A stretch of DNA of 64,000 nt from Actibacterium atlanticum (GCF_000671395.1 NZ_AQQY01000001.1:62001-126000), one strand, 5' to 3'; counted from the stretch's first letter, positions 53,218 through 63,493 are shown. Made by a program: numbers and translations. The notes: a model not told the origin generated them from the letters alone.

Positions 53218-54021
53218 TTACTCTGCAGCGTTGCCCAGACCGGCCAGTACAGCGGGAATACTGACAACTTTGCTGCCCTCGGTTTTTGTCGTTGCCCGAG
53301 CTATGCCCGATGCGGGCGTGTCGTTCAACTCTGGCAGCAGGTCGGCCAGATCTTTGCACAGCTGTTCGATCTGTTGATCGGCCACGGATTCCTCGACCGA
53401 GACCTGTGTCGTCCAGCGGCGCAGCTCGTCTGTCAGCGATTTGGCGTGGTTGATACGTTCTTGCAGCTCTGAGACTTCGGTCTGGCGTTGCTTCAGCACG
53501 GCTTTTGCGCGGTCAACATTTTCATCCGAGTACACAGTTGCCAGATCGCGGCTGACGTGACTCATTTGCGCCGCTGCTTCCAGAACGTCCGGCTCTAACC
53601 GGGACAGATCGGGATGCTGGCGCAGGTAGGTCATGCGTTCGCGCACTGCGTCAAATTCAGACGACAGGTTGAACACCCCTTCGCGATCGGCACGGTGGCT
53701 GATCTGATAGGCATGGGCGACGTCCTCCATCCGCATGGAGAATTTGCGATGCGCGTGCTCCAGCTGCGATACTCTTATTGCCGAAGGCAGATAGAGCAGC
53801 AGTGCAACACCAAGACCTGCGCTGGCGATTTGAACAACGTGGCCCGCCGGGAAGGTGTAGCCCCAGCCCGCGATCTCGAGCGTCAGCCAAGGCCAGATCC
53901 CGGTGGCAGACAGGACAAGGCTGAGCACGGCAGCAGCGCAAAGCAGGGCGATGTAAGCGATTGCAAACAGCCTTAGCGTGCGAGCAACCCCTCCTTGGGT
54001 ATTGAAAAGACTTCGAAACAT
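53218..54021 (-). CDS. Coiled-coil membrane protein of unknown function
   Basis: A 267-residue protein with two N-terminal membrane helices (about 15-38 and 57-80) and a long helical cytoplasmic part: LEHAHRKFSMRMEDVAHAYQ, VLKQRQTEVSELQERINHAKS and VADQQIEQLCKDLADLLPEL have heptad-like spacing. No enzyme motif is seen. It sits between mlaF and the pqiA-like gene and probably shares their transcript. A DNA-related role sometimes assigned to such proteins is not visible here. Confidence 0.7.
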   Translation of the reverse strand: MFRSLFNTQGGVARTLRLFAIAYIALLCAAAVLSLVLSATGIWPWLTLEIAGWGYTFPAGHVVQIASAGLGVALLLYLPSAIRVSQLEHAHRKFSMRMEDVAHAYQISHRADREGVFNLSSEFDAVRERMTYLRQHPDLSRLEPDVLEAAAQMSHVSRDLATVYSDENVDRAKAVLKQRQTEVSELQERINHAKSLTDELRRWTTQVSVEESVADQQIEQLCKDLADLLPELNDTPASGIARATTKTEGSKVVSIPAVLAGLGNAAE

Positions 54022-54170
54022 ATGAACCCCCAGACAATATGAACTGTCTCCATAATAGGCGAAAATCCGCCAATTTTTGAGGGGAAAAGCGCGCGGTAAC
54101 GGACCGTTGAACGTGTGGAAACGATTCAGGGCGTGATTCTACCGGGAAAATTTTGGTCGGACAGGGGGGA

Positions 54171-54917
54171 TTAGCGCACTGCCTCGATCGGGCCTTCGGC
54201 CACGCCCGAGACGAACTGGCGCACGTAAGGGTCGGGGGTGGTGTCCATCTCGGCGACGGGGCCGGACCATTTGATCACCCCGTCATGGAGCATGGCGACC
54301 TTGTCGGCGATGGCGCGCACCGAGGACATATCGTGGGTGATGGTCATCGCTGTGGCGCCCATTTCCACCACGATCTCGCGGATCAGGTCATTGATCACAC
54401 CGGCCATGATCGGGTCGAGACCCGTGGTGGGTTCATCAAAAAAGATCACCTGCGGGTCGGCGGCGATGGCGCGGGCCAGGCCCACACGTTTTTGCATGCC
54501 GCCCGACAGTTCCGCCGGGAACAGGTCGGCGACATCCGGGGTCAGGCCAACGCGGCGGAGTTTTTCGATGGCGATCTCGCGGGCTTCGGACTTGGGCCGT
54601 TTCAGAGAGCCGCGCAGCAGGCGGAAGGCGACGTTTTGCCAGACCGGCATGCTGTCAAACAGCGCGCCGCCCTGAAACAGCATGCCGAACTTTGCCAGAA
54701 AGGCGTCTCTGTCTTGTTTGGCGACGTTTTGACCGTCCAGCGCGATGCGCCCAGCGTCTGGTGCGATCAGCCCCAGCACGCATTTCAGCGTCACCGATTT
54801 ACCGGTGCCCGAGCCGCCAATGATCACCATGCTTTCGCCTGAATCGATTTTCAGATCGACCCCGCGCAGCACCTTTTTGGGGCCGAAAGATTTATGGACG
54901 CCTTGCAGTTCAATCAT
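54171..54917 (-). CDS. mlaF: Phospholipid-transport ABC ATPase MlaF-like
   Basis: ATPase of 248 residues. Walker A IIGGSGTGKSVTLK, Q loop LFQGGALFDSM, signature LSGGMQKRVGLARA, Walker B VIFFDEPTTGLDP and H loop THDMSSV match MlaF of the Mla system, which moves phospholipids between the membranes. It overlaps the permease gene by 4 nt (ATGA). MlaD/MlaC are not present next to it. Confidence 0.93.
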   Translation of the reverse strand: MIELQGVHKSFGPKKVLRGVDLKIDSGESMVIIGGSGTGKSVTLKCVLGLIAPDAGRIALDGQNVAKQDRDAFLAKFGMLFQGGALFDSMPVWQNVAFRLLRGSLKRPKSEAREIAIEKLRRVGLTPDVADLFPAELSGGMQKRVGLARAIAADPQVIFFDEPTTGLDPIMAGVINDLIREIVVEMGATAMTITHDMSSVRAIADKVAMLHDGVIKWSGPVAEMDTTPDPYVRQFVSGVAEGPIEAVR

Positions 54918-55693
54918 GAGGTAAAGAAGGCCTCGGTCAGGATGTAATTGGAGGCCAGGATCATCACCGATGCGGTCACCACTGCGGATTTGGTGGCGCG
55001 GCCCACGCCTTGGGCGCCGCGACCCGAGTTCATGCCGTAATAGCAGCCGACCAGAGCCACCAGAAAGCCAAACACCGCGCCTTTGACGAGGCCCGAGCCG
55101 ACGTCCCAGAATTCCAGAAAATCGACGGTGTTTTGCAGATAGTTGGCCGGGTTGAATCCCAGCCGGGTGACGCCCACCAGATAGCCGCCGAAAATGCCGA
55201 TAGCATCGCCCACACCGACCAGCACCGGCACCGCCAGCGTGGCGGCCAGAACGCGCGGTACGGTCAGATAGCGCATCGGGTCGGTAGAGAGCGTGACCAG
55301 CGCGTCGATCTGTTCGGTCACTTTCATCGTGCCGATTTCCGCCGCGATGGAGCTGGCGACGCGCGCCGCCACCATCAACCCGCCCAGAACCGGGCCCAGT
55401 TCACGTGTCATGCCAATGGCGACGATCGAGGGAACCACCTGTTCGGCGCTAAATCGCGCGCCGCCTGCATAGATTTGCAGGGCCAGCGCCGCGCCGGTGA
55501 ACAGCGCGGTAAGTCCGACCACCGGAAGGCTGAAATAGCCAATGGTCAAAAGGGCTTGCAGGAACTCTTTGAGGTAAAAGGGCGGGCGGATCAGCGCCAC
55601 CAAGGTTTGTGCGGCAAAGATCACAGCGCGCCCTACGCCGGCGATCAGGCCAAGGGACGCGCGGCCCAGTCCCGCCAGCGAGGCGCTGATCAT
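54914..55693 (-). CDS. mlaE: MlaE-family lipid-transport permease
   Basis: A 259-residue integral membrane protein with five or six helices and the MlaE signature [56 protein letters not shown]. It pairs with MlaF and overlaps alr by 4 nt (ATGA). Shares the usual conserved Glu in AAEIGTM. Substrate lipid is inferred from family knowledge. Confidence 0.94.
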   Translation of the reverse strand: MISASLAGLGRASLGLIAGVGRAVIFAAQTLVALIRPPFYLKEFLQALLTIGYFSLPVVGLTALFTGAALALQIYAGGARFSAEQVVPSIVAIGMTRELGPVLGGLMVAARVASSIAAEIGTMKVTEQIDALVTLSTDPMRYLTVPRVLAATLAVPVLVGVGDAIGIFGGYLVGVTRLGFNPANYLQNTVDFLEFWDVGSGLVKGAVFGFLVALVGCYYGMNSGRGAQGVGRATKSAVVTASVMILASNYILTEAFFTS

Positions 55694-56745
55694 GCGTGCT
55701 GCCCCGTGCCGTTGTATTGGCGGGCATAGCGTGCACCCAGAGAGGTCAGGATTTCATATCCGATTGTGCCTGCCGCATTGGCCAGATCGTCGACCGTCTG
55801 GTCGGGGCCAAGGATCTCTAGGGCTTTGGGGGCGCTGCTGAGGTGGGTGATGTCGACCGAGATCAGATCCATCGAAACCCGGCCCGCGATTGGGCAGGGC
55901 GCGCCTTCAAAGAACAGGTGGCCGCGCCCGGACATGGCACGGATCAAGCCATCCGCATAACCGCCCGAGACGGTGGCGATCACTGTGGGTTCCTGCGCGG
56001 TGTAGGTGGCCGAATAGCCCACGGTTTCCCCGGGCTCAAGTTCGCGAATTTGAATGACGGGCAGAGACAGGTTGACCACCGGGCTGGCGTCTTCAAACGG
56101 GGCACCACCATACATGCCAACGCCCGGGCGGGTGATGTCGAAATGGTAGTCAGGGCCCATCAGGATGCCGCCGGTCGCCGCCAGAGACCGCGGTACATTC
56201 AACCCGTCGGTCATGGCGCGAAACGTGTCCAGCTGTTGTTGGTTCTGCGGGTGATCCGGTTCATCTGCGCAGGCAAGGTGGCTCATGATCAGTTCCGGCC
56301 CGGCCCCCAGCGCGATTTCCGCAACGGCGCCCCATTCGGCGGGTTCCATGCCCAGTCGGTTCATGCCGGTGTCCAGCTGAATGCCGAACGGTCGGCCCGG
56401 CAACGCCTCCAGATGGCGGGTCAGCTGTTCCAGCGAATTCAGCATTGGCACCAGATCAAGATCGTGGATCATGTCGGTGTCGCCGGCCATATGGCCAGAA
56501 AAGACGCAAATCTGCGGCCCCGGGCCAAGCGCCTGACGCACAGCGGCGCCTTCTTCGGCGGCAGCCACGAAAAAGCGCCGCGCTCCGGCGCGTGCCAAGG
56601 CCCGTGCCACTTGCGGTGCCCCAAGGCCGTAACCATCGGCTTTTACAACAGCTGCGGTTTCAACACTGTCCGCGCTTTGCGCATCCAGAGCCTGCCAATT
56701 GCGCACCAGGGCGCCAAGATCGATATGTAGTTTACCAGTTGCCAT
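55690..56745 (-). CDS. alr: Alanine racemase
   Basis: PLP enzyme interconverting L- and D-alanine for peptidoglycan. The 351-residue protein shows [10 protein letters not shown] with the PLP Lys, GMNRLGM, and the C-terminal GYSATY containing the second catalytic Tyr, plus [10 protein letters not shown]. The start at 56745 ([17 protein letters not shown]) is chosen as it places the barrel start correctly; the frame is open to 56949. Follows dnaB closely. Confidence 0.95.
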   Translation of the reverse strand: MATGKLHIDLGALVRNWQALDAQSADSVETAAVVKADGYGLGAPQVARALARAGARRFFVAAAEEGAAVRQALGPGPQICVFSGHMAGDTDMIHDLDLVPMLNSLEQLTRHLEALPGRPFGIQLDTGMNRLGMEPAEWGAVAEIALGAGPELIMSHLACADEPDHPQNQQQLDTFRAMTDGLNVPRSLAATGGILMGPDYHFDITRPGVGMYGGAPFEDASPVVNLSLPVIQIRELEPGETVGYSATYTAQEPTVIATVSGGYADGLIRAMSGRGHLFFEGAPCPIAGRVSMDLISVDITHLSSAPKALEILGPDQTVDDLANAAGTIGYEILTSLGARYARQYNGTGQHA

Positions 56746-56786
56746 GGATAGGGTTTCGTCCGCGTGTTGGCCAAGGTCAAGGGGAA

Positions 56787-58274
56787 TCAGAATTCCTGAT
56801 CGGCGCCTTGTTGCCAAGCTTTGACCAGATTTCCAAAGCGGGTGAACTGGGCCTCGAAGGAGAGTTCGACCGTGCCGATGGGGCCGTGACGCTGCTTGCC
56901 GATGATCACTTCGGCCTTGCCATGCAGGCGGCTCATGCGTTCCTGCCAAGCGGCCATTTCATCCAGCCGCTCGTCCGAAGGCTTTTCGCGTTCGACATAG
57001 TATTCCTCGCGGAACACGAACATCACCACATCGGCATCCTGCTCGATCGAGCCCGATTCCCGCAGGTCTGACAGCTGGGGGCGTTTGTCGTCGCGGTTTT
57101 CCACCTGACGGGACAGCTGTGACAGAGCGATCACCGGGATATTCAGTTCCTTGGCGATGGCTTTCAGACCCATCGAGATTTCGCCGATTTCCTGCACCCG
57201 GTTTTCCGCCGAGCCGCGCAGCAGCTGCAAATAGTCCACGATCACCACGTCCAGCCCATGCGTCCGTTTCAGACGGCGCGCGCGCGCGGCGACCTGGCTG
57301 ATCGGCAGGGCCGGGGTATCGTCGATGTAAAGCGGGCAGGCTTCCAGCTGTTTGGCGGCTTCGACAAAACGGCGGAACTCGGCCTCGGTCATATCGCCCT
57401 GACGGATCTTGTGCGAACTGATTTCTGAGGCCTCGGCCAAAATCCGGCCTGCCAGCTGTTCGGCGCTCATTTCAAGGCTGAAAAAGCCGACAACGCCGCC
57501 CTCGATAGCCCCTTCCGAACCATCCGGTTTCAGCCCGCGTTTATAGGCCTTAGCAATGTTAAACGCGACGTTGGTTGCCAGCGAGGTTTTGCCCATTGAG
57601 GGCCGCCCAGCAAGGATTAAAAGGTCAGAAGGGTGCAGCCCGCCCAGCTTGTTGTCCATGTCGATCAGGCCGGTGGAAACCCCCGCCAGACCGCCGTCGC
57701 GCTGGTAGGCGGCGTTGGCCACGTTCACCGCGTCGGTGACGGCGTGCAAAAAGCTTTGAAAGCCGCTTTCAGACTGGCCTTCTTCGCCCAGTTTATAGAG
57801 CGCCTGTTCGGCTTCGACGATTTGTTCTTTGGGTTCGCTGTCGACCTTAACCGAGCCAGCCTTGGCCGAGATGTCGTGGCCCAGACGGATCAGCTCGCGC
57901 CGGATGGCGAAATCATAGATCATCTGGGCATAGTCTCGCGCCGCAAAGCTGGAGATCGCGGCCCCTGCCAGACGGGCCAGATAGGCCGGGCCGCCCAGTT
58001 CTTTCAGGCCTTCGTCTTCTTCCAGAAAGGCTTTCAGCGTAACCGGCGAGGCCAGCGCATTTTTCTGAATCCGCGCGGCGGCGGTTTCGAAAATCCGGGC
58101 ATGGACCGGTTCGTAAAAATGACTGGGCTGGATAACGGACGCGATCCTGTCATACACATCATTGTTCGTCAGGATCGCGCCCAGCAGTTGCTGCTCGGCC
58201 TCGATGCTGTGGGGCAGTGTGCCTGCCTCGTCCGCTGTGTCGTCCCCGTTACGGATCTGTGCGATCTCGTTCAT
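56787..58274 (-). CDS. dnaB: Replicative DNA helicase DnaB
   Basis: Ring helicase of the replication fork, 495 residues. The N-terminal primase-binding domain is seen in [19 protein letters not shown]; the RecA-like core has Walker [19 protein letters not shown], Walker [11 protein letters not shown], and the beta-hairpin and Arg-finger region [22 protein letters not shown]. Intact, no intein. Two DnaA-box-like motifs lie upstream (58346-58365). Confidence 0.96.
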   Translation of the reverse strand: MNEIAQIRNGDDTADEAGTLPHSIEAEQQLLGAILTNNDVYDRIASVIQPSHFYEPVHARIFETAAARIQKNALASPVTLKAFLEEDEGLKELGGPAYLARLAGAAISSFAARDYAQMIYDFAIRRELIRLGHDISAKAGSVKVDSEPKEQIVEAEQALYKLGEEGQSESGFQSFLHAVTDAVNVANAAYQRDGGLAGVSTGLIDMDNKLGGLHPSDLLILAGRPSMGKTSLATNVAFNIAKAYKRGLKPDGSEGAIEGGVVGFFSLEMSAEQLAGRILAEASEISSHKIRQGDMTEAEFRRFVEAAKQLEACPLYIDDTPALPISQVAARARRLKRTHGLDVVIVDYLQLLRGSAENRVQEIGEISMGLKAIAKELNIPVIALSQLSRQVENRDDKRPQLSDLRESGSIEQDADVVMFVFREEYYVEREKPSDERLDEMAAWQERMSRLHGKAEVIIGKQRHGPIGTVELSFEAQFTRFGNLVKAWQQGADQEF

Positions 58275-58345
58275 TTTTCTTCCCTGTCACCCCGTAAGAT
58301 GCGGGTATAGAGACCCCGCTGCGGACCGATCAAATTGTATGTTTC

Positions 58346-58365
58346 TGTGGATAGCCTGTGGACAA
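58346..58365 (-). other. Two DnaA-box-like motifs upstream of dnaB
   Basis: On the minus strand TTGTCCACA (58357-58365) and CTATCCACA (58346-58354) each differ from the DnaA box TTATCCACA by one base and start 11 nt apart. They lie about 72-91 nt before the dnaB ATG. Could couple dnaB expression to DnaA. Confidence 0.45.
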
Positions 58366-58505
58366 GCAGATTAGCACAAATTGTCGCAGAGCGCACCCGG
58401 CAGCAGCGCCAGATTTTGTGGCAGCATCCGTGACAAATGCGACAATTATTCCAAAGAAATGTAACAGGCCGTGCCCGTCGTCGCGGCGAAATGGCCCGTG
58501 TTACG

Positions 58506-59186
58506 TCAGCCTTTCTGACGCGCTTCCTGCCAGGCGCGGGGATCATTCAGGAATGATTCGACCTCGGCCAGGGTTTCGGCGTCAAAAGATTCGGCTGCCT
58601 TGGCTTCGGCCAGAACGTCCCACCATGTGCACAGGCTGTGCAGTTCCACACCATGTTCCGCCAGACGTTCACGGGTGCCCGGGAAGATATCATAGAAGAA
58701 CACAACGGCTGTGTGGCCGCAGGAGGCGCCGGTTTCGCGGATCGCATCCACAAACGACAGTTTCGAGCCGCCATCGGTGGTCAGATCCTCGACCAGCAGC
58801 ACGTTTTGGCCTTCGGTCATCGCGCCCTCAATCCGGGCATTGCGGCCATAGCCTTTAGGCTTTTTGCGCACATAGGACATGGGCAGCGCCAGACGTTCGG
58901 CAACCCAGGCGCCAAAAGGAATGCCAGCCGTTTCACCGCCGGCGATGTTGTCAAAGGCCTCAAACCCCGCGTCGCGCATCACGGTGACGGCCATGAAGTC
59001 CAGCAGCGTGGAGCGCACGCGCGGGAAGCTGATGATCTTGCGGCAATCCACATAGGTCGGCCCCTGCAGGCCCGAGGCATAGGTGAAAGGCTCGCGCGCG
59101 TTGAAATCCACCGCGCCGATTTCCAGCAGGGCGCGGGCGGTCAGGCGGGCGATTTCTTCTTTGGCGGGGAAGCTGGTGGGGATCAT
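58506..59186 (-). CDS. pyrE: Orotate phosphoribosyltransferase
   Basis: Adds ribose-5-phosphate from PRPP to orotate in pyrimidine synthesis. The 226-residue protein shows the PRPP motif [27 protein letters not shown] near the N-terminus and [18 protein letters not shown], the flexible catalytic loop. It lies 12 nt after pyrC, forming a pyrimidine operon. Confidence 0.96.
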   Translation of the reverse strand: MIPTSFPAKEEIARLTARALLEIGAVDFNAREPFTYASGLQGPTYVDCRKIISFPRVRSTLLDFMAVTVMRDAGFEAFDNIAGGETAGIPFGAWVAERLALPMSYVRKKPKGYGRNARIEGAMTEGQNVLLVEDLTTDGGSKLSFVDAIRETGASCGHTAVVFFYDIFPGTRERLAEHGVELHSLCTWWDVLAEAKAAESFDAETLAEVESFLNDPRAWQEARQKG

Positions 59187-59198
59187 TTTGCGCCTTTC

Positions 59199-60239
59199 TT
59201 ATGCGTCCACGTGCCAGTGCAGCGGGAAGCCGGGATCGAACATGGTGACCGGGCCGGCGCCGGTCTGAATTTTATCGGGATAGTCCACCGGATCGCCCTT
59301 GGTCAGGGTGATGGTGGCCGTGTTTGCGGGCAGGCCATAGAAGGCGGGGCCGTTCAAGCTGGCAAAGCCTTCCAGCTTGTCCAGCGCATTGGCGGTATCA
59401 AACACCTCTGCAAGGCAGCTCATGGTGTTGGTGGCCGAGAAGACCCCGGCGCAGCCACAGGCGCTTTCCTTGTTGTCGTCGGTGTGGGGCGCACTGTCGG
59501 TGCCCAGGAAGAAACGGCTGTCGCCCGAGGTCGCGGCCTCAACCAGTGCCAGACGGTGGCTTTCGCGTTTGGCGACGGGCAGGCAGTAATAGTGCGGCTT
59601 GATCCCACCCACCAGAATGTGGTTGCGGTTGATGATCAGGTGATGCGTGGTGATCGTCGCGCCCAGACCGCTTTCGTTGGATTTCACATAGTTCACCCCG
59701 TCGGCGGTGGTGATGTGTTCCATGATCACGCGCAGGCCGGGGGTGGCGCGGCGGATCGGGTCCAGCACGCGGTCGATGAACACGGCTTCACGGTCGAAGA
59801 TGTCGATGTCGGCATCGACCACCTCGCCGTGCACACACAGCGGGCAGCCGATCTCGGCCATTTTTTCAAGAACCGGGCGCACTTTGTCAAAATCGGTCAC
59901 GCCGCTGGCCGAGTTCGTGGTTGCGCCCGCCGGGTAGAGTTTGACCGAGGTGATCAGGCCCGAGGCATGGGCCGCAGCCAAGTCTTCGGGGTCGGTGTCC
60001 TCGGTCAGATAGAGGGTCATCAGCGGTTTGAAATCCATGCCGTCGGGCAGGGCGGCCATGATCCGGTCGCGATAGGCGGCCGCATCGGCGCCGGTCACCA
60101 CGGGGGGCACCAGATTGGGCATGATGATCGCGCGGCCGAAATGGCGCGCGGTTTCGGGCAGCACGCCTTGCAGCATGGCGCCATCGCGCAGGTGCAGGTG
60201 CCAGTCATCGGGGCGGCGGATCGTCAGTGTCTGGGTCAT
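59199..60239 (-). CDS. pyrC: Dihydroorotase (class II)
   Basis: Cyclises carbamoyl aspartate to dihydroorotate. The 346-residue amidohydrolase has the metal-binding HxH ([10 protein letters not shown]), [17 protein letters not shown] with the carbamylated Lys, CVHGEVV, and the [20 protein letters not shown]-type region (GTDSAPHT). Length and motifs fit the short E. coli-type PyrC. It is divergent from ureD. Confidence 0.96.
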   Translation of the reverse strand: MTQTLTIRRPDDWHLHLRDGAMLQGVLPETARHFGRAIIMPNLVPPVVTGADAAAYRDRIMAALPDGMDFKPLMTLYLTEDTDPEDLAAAHASGLITSVKLYPAGATTNSASGVTDFDKVRPVLEKMAEIGCPLCVHGEVVDADIDIFDREAVFIDRVLDPIRRATPGLRVIMEHITTADGVNYVKSNESGLGATITTHHLIINRNHILVGGIKPHYYCLPVAKRESHRLALVEAATSGDSRFFLGTDSAPHTDDNKESACGCAGVFSATNTMSCLAEVFDTANALDKLEGFASLNGPAFYGLPANTATITLTKGDPVDYPDKIQTGAGPVTMFDPGFPLHWHVDA

Positions 60240-60436
60240 GCCTTGCGGTTACACAATTGGCGGCGCGGTTTCCAGAGGAGATCGCGCTTGGCGGGGCGCC
60301 AAGGCGGATTCATGGGTGATCAAAATATGGGCGTTGGATTGGGTGGCGCACAGCATTTGCCCAAACTATGGGCATTGCTGCAGTGCGGCATTGTGCTATG
60401 CTGACCCCAACCGCAGAAGATGGATATGAAGAGTCG

Positions 60437-61258
60437 ATGTTGGACCAAACCGACTCCCTAAACCTCATGCAACGGACCCGAGGAAGGGCAGAGGTTGCAT
60501 TGCGCGCGGCACCCGGTGGTGCGCGTCTGACCCATCTGCATCAATCCGGCTCAGCAAAGGCGATGTTGCCACGTGTTCATGGCGCCGCCCCTGAGGTGGT
60601 TTTTTTGAACACTGCCGGGGGGTTAACCGGTGGAGATCAAATGCGCTTTGCGTTGGATCTGGCCGAGAACGCCCGCGCCACCGCAACCACCCAGACCGCT
60701 GAACGGGCCTATGCGTCGTCAGGGGGCAATGCCCAGCTGAACGTAGATTTGACCGTTGGCGCCGGGGCGCATCTGGATTGGTTGCCGCAAGAAACGATTC
60801 TGTTTGAAGACAGCGCGCTGACGCGACGGACAACAATTGCCCTGACGGGCGACGCGCATCTGTTGATGGTGGAAATGGTCGTGCTGGGCCGTATTGCCAT
60901 GGGCGAAGAGCTGCGTCGCATTCGGTTCAATGATCTGCGCCATGTGACCCGCGACGGTCGGCCCGAACTGATCGAGCCGCTACAGATCACCGATGACAAT
61001 CTGTTGAAAAGCGCCTCGGCAGCGGGGTTGAGCCATGCGCGCGCCTTTGCGACGCTTGCCTTGATCGCGCCGGGCGCAGAAGATGCGCTGGAAACCCTGC
61101 GGTCGGTCTTGCCTGAAACAGGTGCGGCCGCCTCGGGCTGGAACGGCAAATGCGTCGCGCGTTTCATGGGCACAGACGCAATGCCGGTGCGTAAAGCGCT
61201 GGCCAAAGCCATCACAACTTTGCGCGGCGGTCCGCTGCCGCGCGTTTGGCAACTTTGA
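60437..61258 (+). CDS. ureD: Urease accessory protein UreD
   Basis: Scaffold for nickel delivery to urease, 273 residues. Conserved features are LHQSGSAKAMLPRV, LNTAGGLTGGDQMRF, TTQTAERAY and LPQETILFEDS. It begins the urease operon. The start at 60437 has GAAGAG just upstream; in-frame ATGs at 60368 and 60398 would add residues with no similarity. It works with UreF and UreG, presumably further downstream. Confidence 0.95.
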   Translation: MLDQTDSLNLMQRTRGRAEVALRAAPGGARLTHLHQSGSAKAMLPRVHGAAPEVVFLNTAGGLTGGDQMRFALDLAENARATATTQTAERAYASSGGNAQLNVDLTVGAGAHLDWLPQETILFEDSALTRRTTIALTGDAHLLMVEMVVLGRIAMGEELRRIRFNDLRHVTRDGRPELIEPLQITDDNLLKSASAAGLSHARAFATLALIAPGAEDALETLRSVLPETGAAASGWNGKCVARFMGTDAMPVRKALAKAITTLRGGPLPRVWQL

Positions 61259-61270
61259 GGAAGACACGGC

Positions 61271-61573
61271 ATGAACCTGACCCCCCGCGAAAAAGACAAG
61301 CTTCTGGTTAGCCTGGCCGCCATGGTGGCGCGCGGGCGGCTGGAGCGCGGCGTCACGCTCAACCATCCCGAAGCAATCGCGCTGATCACCGACTATGTGG
61401 TCGAAGGTGCGCGAGACGGCAAATCAGTGGCGACACTGATGGAGGAGGGCGCGCATGTCGTCACCGCCGCCCAGTGCATGCCGGGCATTCCCGAAATGAT
61501 CCACGAAGTGCAGGTCGAGGCGACATTCCCCGATGGCACCAAACTGGTCACCGTACACCATCCGATCCGCTGA
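61271..61573 (+). CDS. ureA: Urease gamma subunit
   Basis: The 100-residue small subunit with the standard N-terminus [37 protein letters not shown] and [12 protein letters not shown] motifs and the C-terminal [22 protein letters not shown] gives a good start. Part of the (alpha-beta-gamma)3 enzyme. Confidence 0.97.
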   Translation: MNLTPREKDKLLVSLAAMVARGRLERGVTLNHPEAIALITDYVVEGARDGKSVATLMEEGAHVVTAAQCMPGIPEMIHEVQVEATFPDGTKLVTVHHPIR

Positions 61574-61587
61574 AGAAGGAGCCACCC

Positions 61588-61746
61588 ATGAAACGACTTA
61601 TCCCGCTTTTCGCGCTCTGTGCTTCGCCCGCCATGGCCCATTCGGGCGCGCATCTGCACCCGCATGGCTTTGACGCGGCCACGCTGATCCTTGCCACCAG
61701 TTTTGGGGCGGCTGTCACCTATGCAGTTGTAAAGGTGCGCAAATGA
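61588..61746 (+). CDS. Small His-rich exported/membrane protein in the urease operon
   Basis: A 52-residue protein with a signal-like N-terminus ([17 protein letters not shown]) and a mature part starting [10 protein letters not shown], rich in His, followed by one membrane helix ([19 protein letters not shown]) and a basic end. AAGGAG at 61576-61581 gives a strong start and it overlaps ureB (ATGA). The His cluster could bind nickel near the membrane, in line with urease needs; this is inference. Perhaps a remnant of a HupE/UreJ-like protein. Confidence 0.65.
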   Translation: MKRLIPLFALCASPAMAHSGAHLHPHGFDAATLILATSFGAAVTYAVVKVRK

Positions 61747-62054
61747 TCCCCGGAGAATATTTTATAAAAGAGGGAGACATTACCCTCAACGCCGACAGGA
61801 AGGCCCTGACCCTTACCGTTGCCAATACCGGGGATCGCCCGGTTCAGGTGGGGTCGCACTATCACTTTGCTGAAACCAATACTGCGCTGGAATTTGACCG
61901 GGACGCGGCACAGGGCATGCGGCTGGATATCGCTGCAGGCACCGCGGTGCGTTTTGAGCCGGGTCAAGGCCGAGAGGTGGCCCTTGTGCCACTTGCCGGA
62001 GCGCGGAAAGTTTTCGGTTTTAATCAACTCGTCATGGGGGATCTCGATCCATGA
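61743..62054 (+). CDS. ureB: Urease beta subunit
   Basis: A 103-residue structural subunit with [57 protein letters not shown] and [11 protein letters not shown], all typical. Starts with an ATG overlapping the small His-rich gene. Usually followed by ureC, but two unrelated genes intervene here. Confidence 0.97.
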   Translation: MIPGEYFIKEGDITLNADRKALTLTVANTGDRPVQVGSHYHFAETNTALEFDRDAAQGMRLDIAAGTAVRFEPGQGREVALVPLAGARKVFGFNQLVMGDLDP

Positions 62055-62071
62055 ACGCAAAGGAATTCGCT

Positions 62072-62719
62072 ATGGTTTACGCCTCTCCTGCCGCTTGTGC
62101 GGCGTCATATAACAATGCCGTCCAGATGTGGGCGAAATCTGTCGAAATGCAGATGACGGTTATGAACTCTTGGATTGAACTGGCCCAGAAGTTCAACCCG
62201 ATTTTGCCGACGCTTGAGGTGCCCTTGGGCATAGCGACGCCGGCCCCGGCAAATGCACCGACCCCGGTCGCCAAGCCCAAACCCGTTGCCAAGAAGGCAG
62301 CCCCCAAACCTGCGGCCAAAAAGCCAGCGGCCAAGAAACCTGCCGCAAAAGCTGCGCCTGCCCCAGAACCTGTGACAGAAGCAAAGGTAGAGGCGCCTGC
62401 TAAGCCCGCTCCTGCTGCGAAAAAGCCAGCAGCCAAGAAACCTGCTGCCAAGGCAAAACCCGCCGCCAAGGCTGAGCCCAAGCCCGCTGCCAAGGCCGAA
62501 CCAAAACCTGCGGCCAAAGCGGCGCCCAAACCGGCTGCCAAGGCTGCGCCCAAACCAGCAGCCAAGAAGCCCGCTGCGAAAAAAGCGGCCACAAAACAGT
62601 CAGCCCCCGCCAAAAGCGCGAGCGACAAGGTGGCCACATCTGAAATCGCGACGGATGATAAACCGGCGAACCGCCGTCGTAAGCAGCCCTCGAAACCGGC
62701 ACAGCCGTTCAAGGAATGA
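62072..62719 (+). CDS. Phasin-like N-terminus with Lys/Ala/Pro-rich (histone-H1-like) tail
   Basis: A 215-residue protein. The first about 55 residues (SYNNAVQMWAKSVEMQMTVMNSWIELAQKF) are helical and phasin-like; the rest is built from repeated KPAAK, KKPA and KAAPKPA units, resembling histone-H1-like proteins or PhaF-type DNA/granule-binding tails. ATG at 62072 has AAAGGA at 62059-62064; ATG at 62051 overlaps the ureB stop and is the alternative. Its role between ureB and ureC is unknown. Confidence 0.65.
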   Translation: MVYASPAACAASYNNAVQMWAKSVEMQMTVMNSWIELAQKFNPILPTLEVPLGIATPAPANAPTPVAKPKPVAKKAAPKPAAKKPAAKKPAAKAAPAPEPVTEAKVEAPAKPAPAAKKPAAKKPAAKAKPAAKAEPKPAAKAEPKPAAKAAPKPAAKAAPKPAAKKPAAKKAATKQSAPAKSASDKVATSEIATDDKPANRRRKQPSKPAQPFKE

Positions 62720-63420
62720 TAGGGAACTCACAACAAACACCTCCCAGCTCGAGCGACATGTTGGGAGCTGGGCTGGAGGTGTGGCATCTGGTTGTTGAAT
62801 CGCAGATGGTCGTCGCCATGCGCCTTTTGGGCATGGCGGGGATCTGGGCGGTCAAGCCGGATGAAAATGTTCGTATGGTTGGTGAAAAGGTTTCCGGGTT
62901 CAGGGATGCGGCTTTGGCGATGCAAAGCTCTGTTTGGCGTGGCGAGCGCCCCGATCAAATCATGGTGGCCGGGATACGCCCGATCCGCGCGCGCACCTAT
63001 TCTAATTCACGTCGTCTGTCGCGCGATGGAAGCCGCGATTTCAGTTCGTTTCTGCCCGCAAAGGTGATGGAGACGCTGCCCACGGTGCCGATGCCGCCCT
63101 ACATGATCCTACTGGTGATCTGGCGCAAAGTGACCGGCGCAGAAGCCGAACCTGCGACGGCGCTGGTGGATGGGCGGCGTTACCCGCTGCTGGCGGGGCC
63201 TGATCCGTTGGCGATACTGCCTGCTCCGGCCCCTCAAGCGCGTCCTGAAGTGATTGAGTCCACAGCGAAAGAGGTGCAGTTGATCGCCCCTCAGGCAGAT
63301 CCAACCCCTGCGCCCGTGGCCCCTACGCCGGACCCGGCACCCAAGCCACGCCGCAATCCGGGGCTTGGCCTGCGTTTACGCAACCTGTTTCGCCGATCCG
63401 GCGGGACGGACAAGACATAA
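62716..63420 (+). CDS. Phasin-like protein of unknown function
   Basis: A 234-residue protein whose N-terminal segment (VWHLVVESQMVVAMRLLGMAGIW) and GEKVSGFRDAALAMQ resemble the phasin-like or so-called antifreeze proteins of Rhodobacteraceae. A middle part with PPYMILLVIWRKVTG and a Pro-rich stretch (APAPQARP) lead to a basic C-terminus (RNLFRRSGG). Start overlaps the preceding gene (ATGA). No enzyme motif. A start at 62758 is possible. Confidence 0.65.
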   Translation: MIGNSQQTPPSSSDMLGAGLEVWHLVVESQMVVAMRLLGMAGIWAVKPDENVRMVGEKVSGFRDAALAMQSSVWRGERPDQIMVAGIRPIRARTYSNSRRLSRDGSRDFSSFLPAKVMETLPTVPMPPYMILLVIWRKVTGAEAEPATALVDGRRYPLLAGPDPLAILPAPAPQARPEVIESTAKEVQLIAPQADPTPAPVAPTPDPAPKPRRNPGLGLRLRNLFRRSGGTDKT

Positions 63421-63493
63421 CAAAAACGGGCCGGAGAAATGTTTCGGCCTATGACGACCAACACGGAGCGATCCGGAACCAAGAAGGTGAGAC

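Noticed and set aside
58638-60404. 588-codon plus-strand open frame across pyrE and pyrC
   Set aside because: Both genes beneath are certain on the minus strand; product is Gly/His-rich without known motifs.
62270-62600. Tandem KPAAK-encoding repeats as a possible CRISPR or satellite
   Set aside because: Units are irregular, in one reading frame, and translate to a coherent Lys/Ala/Pro tail; it is a coding repeat.
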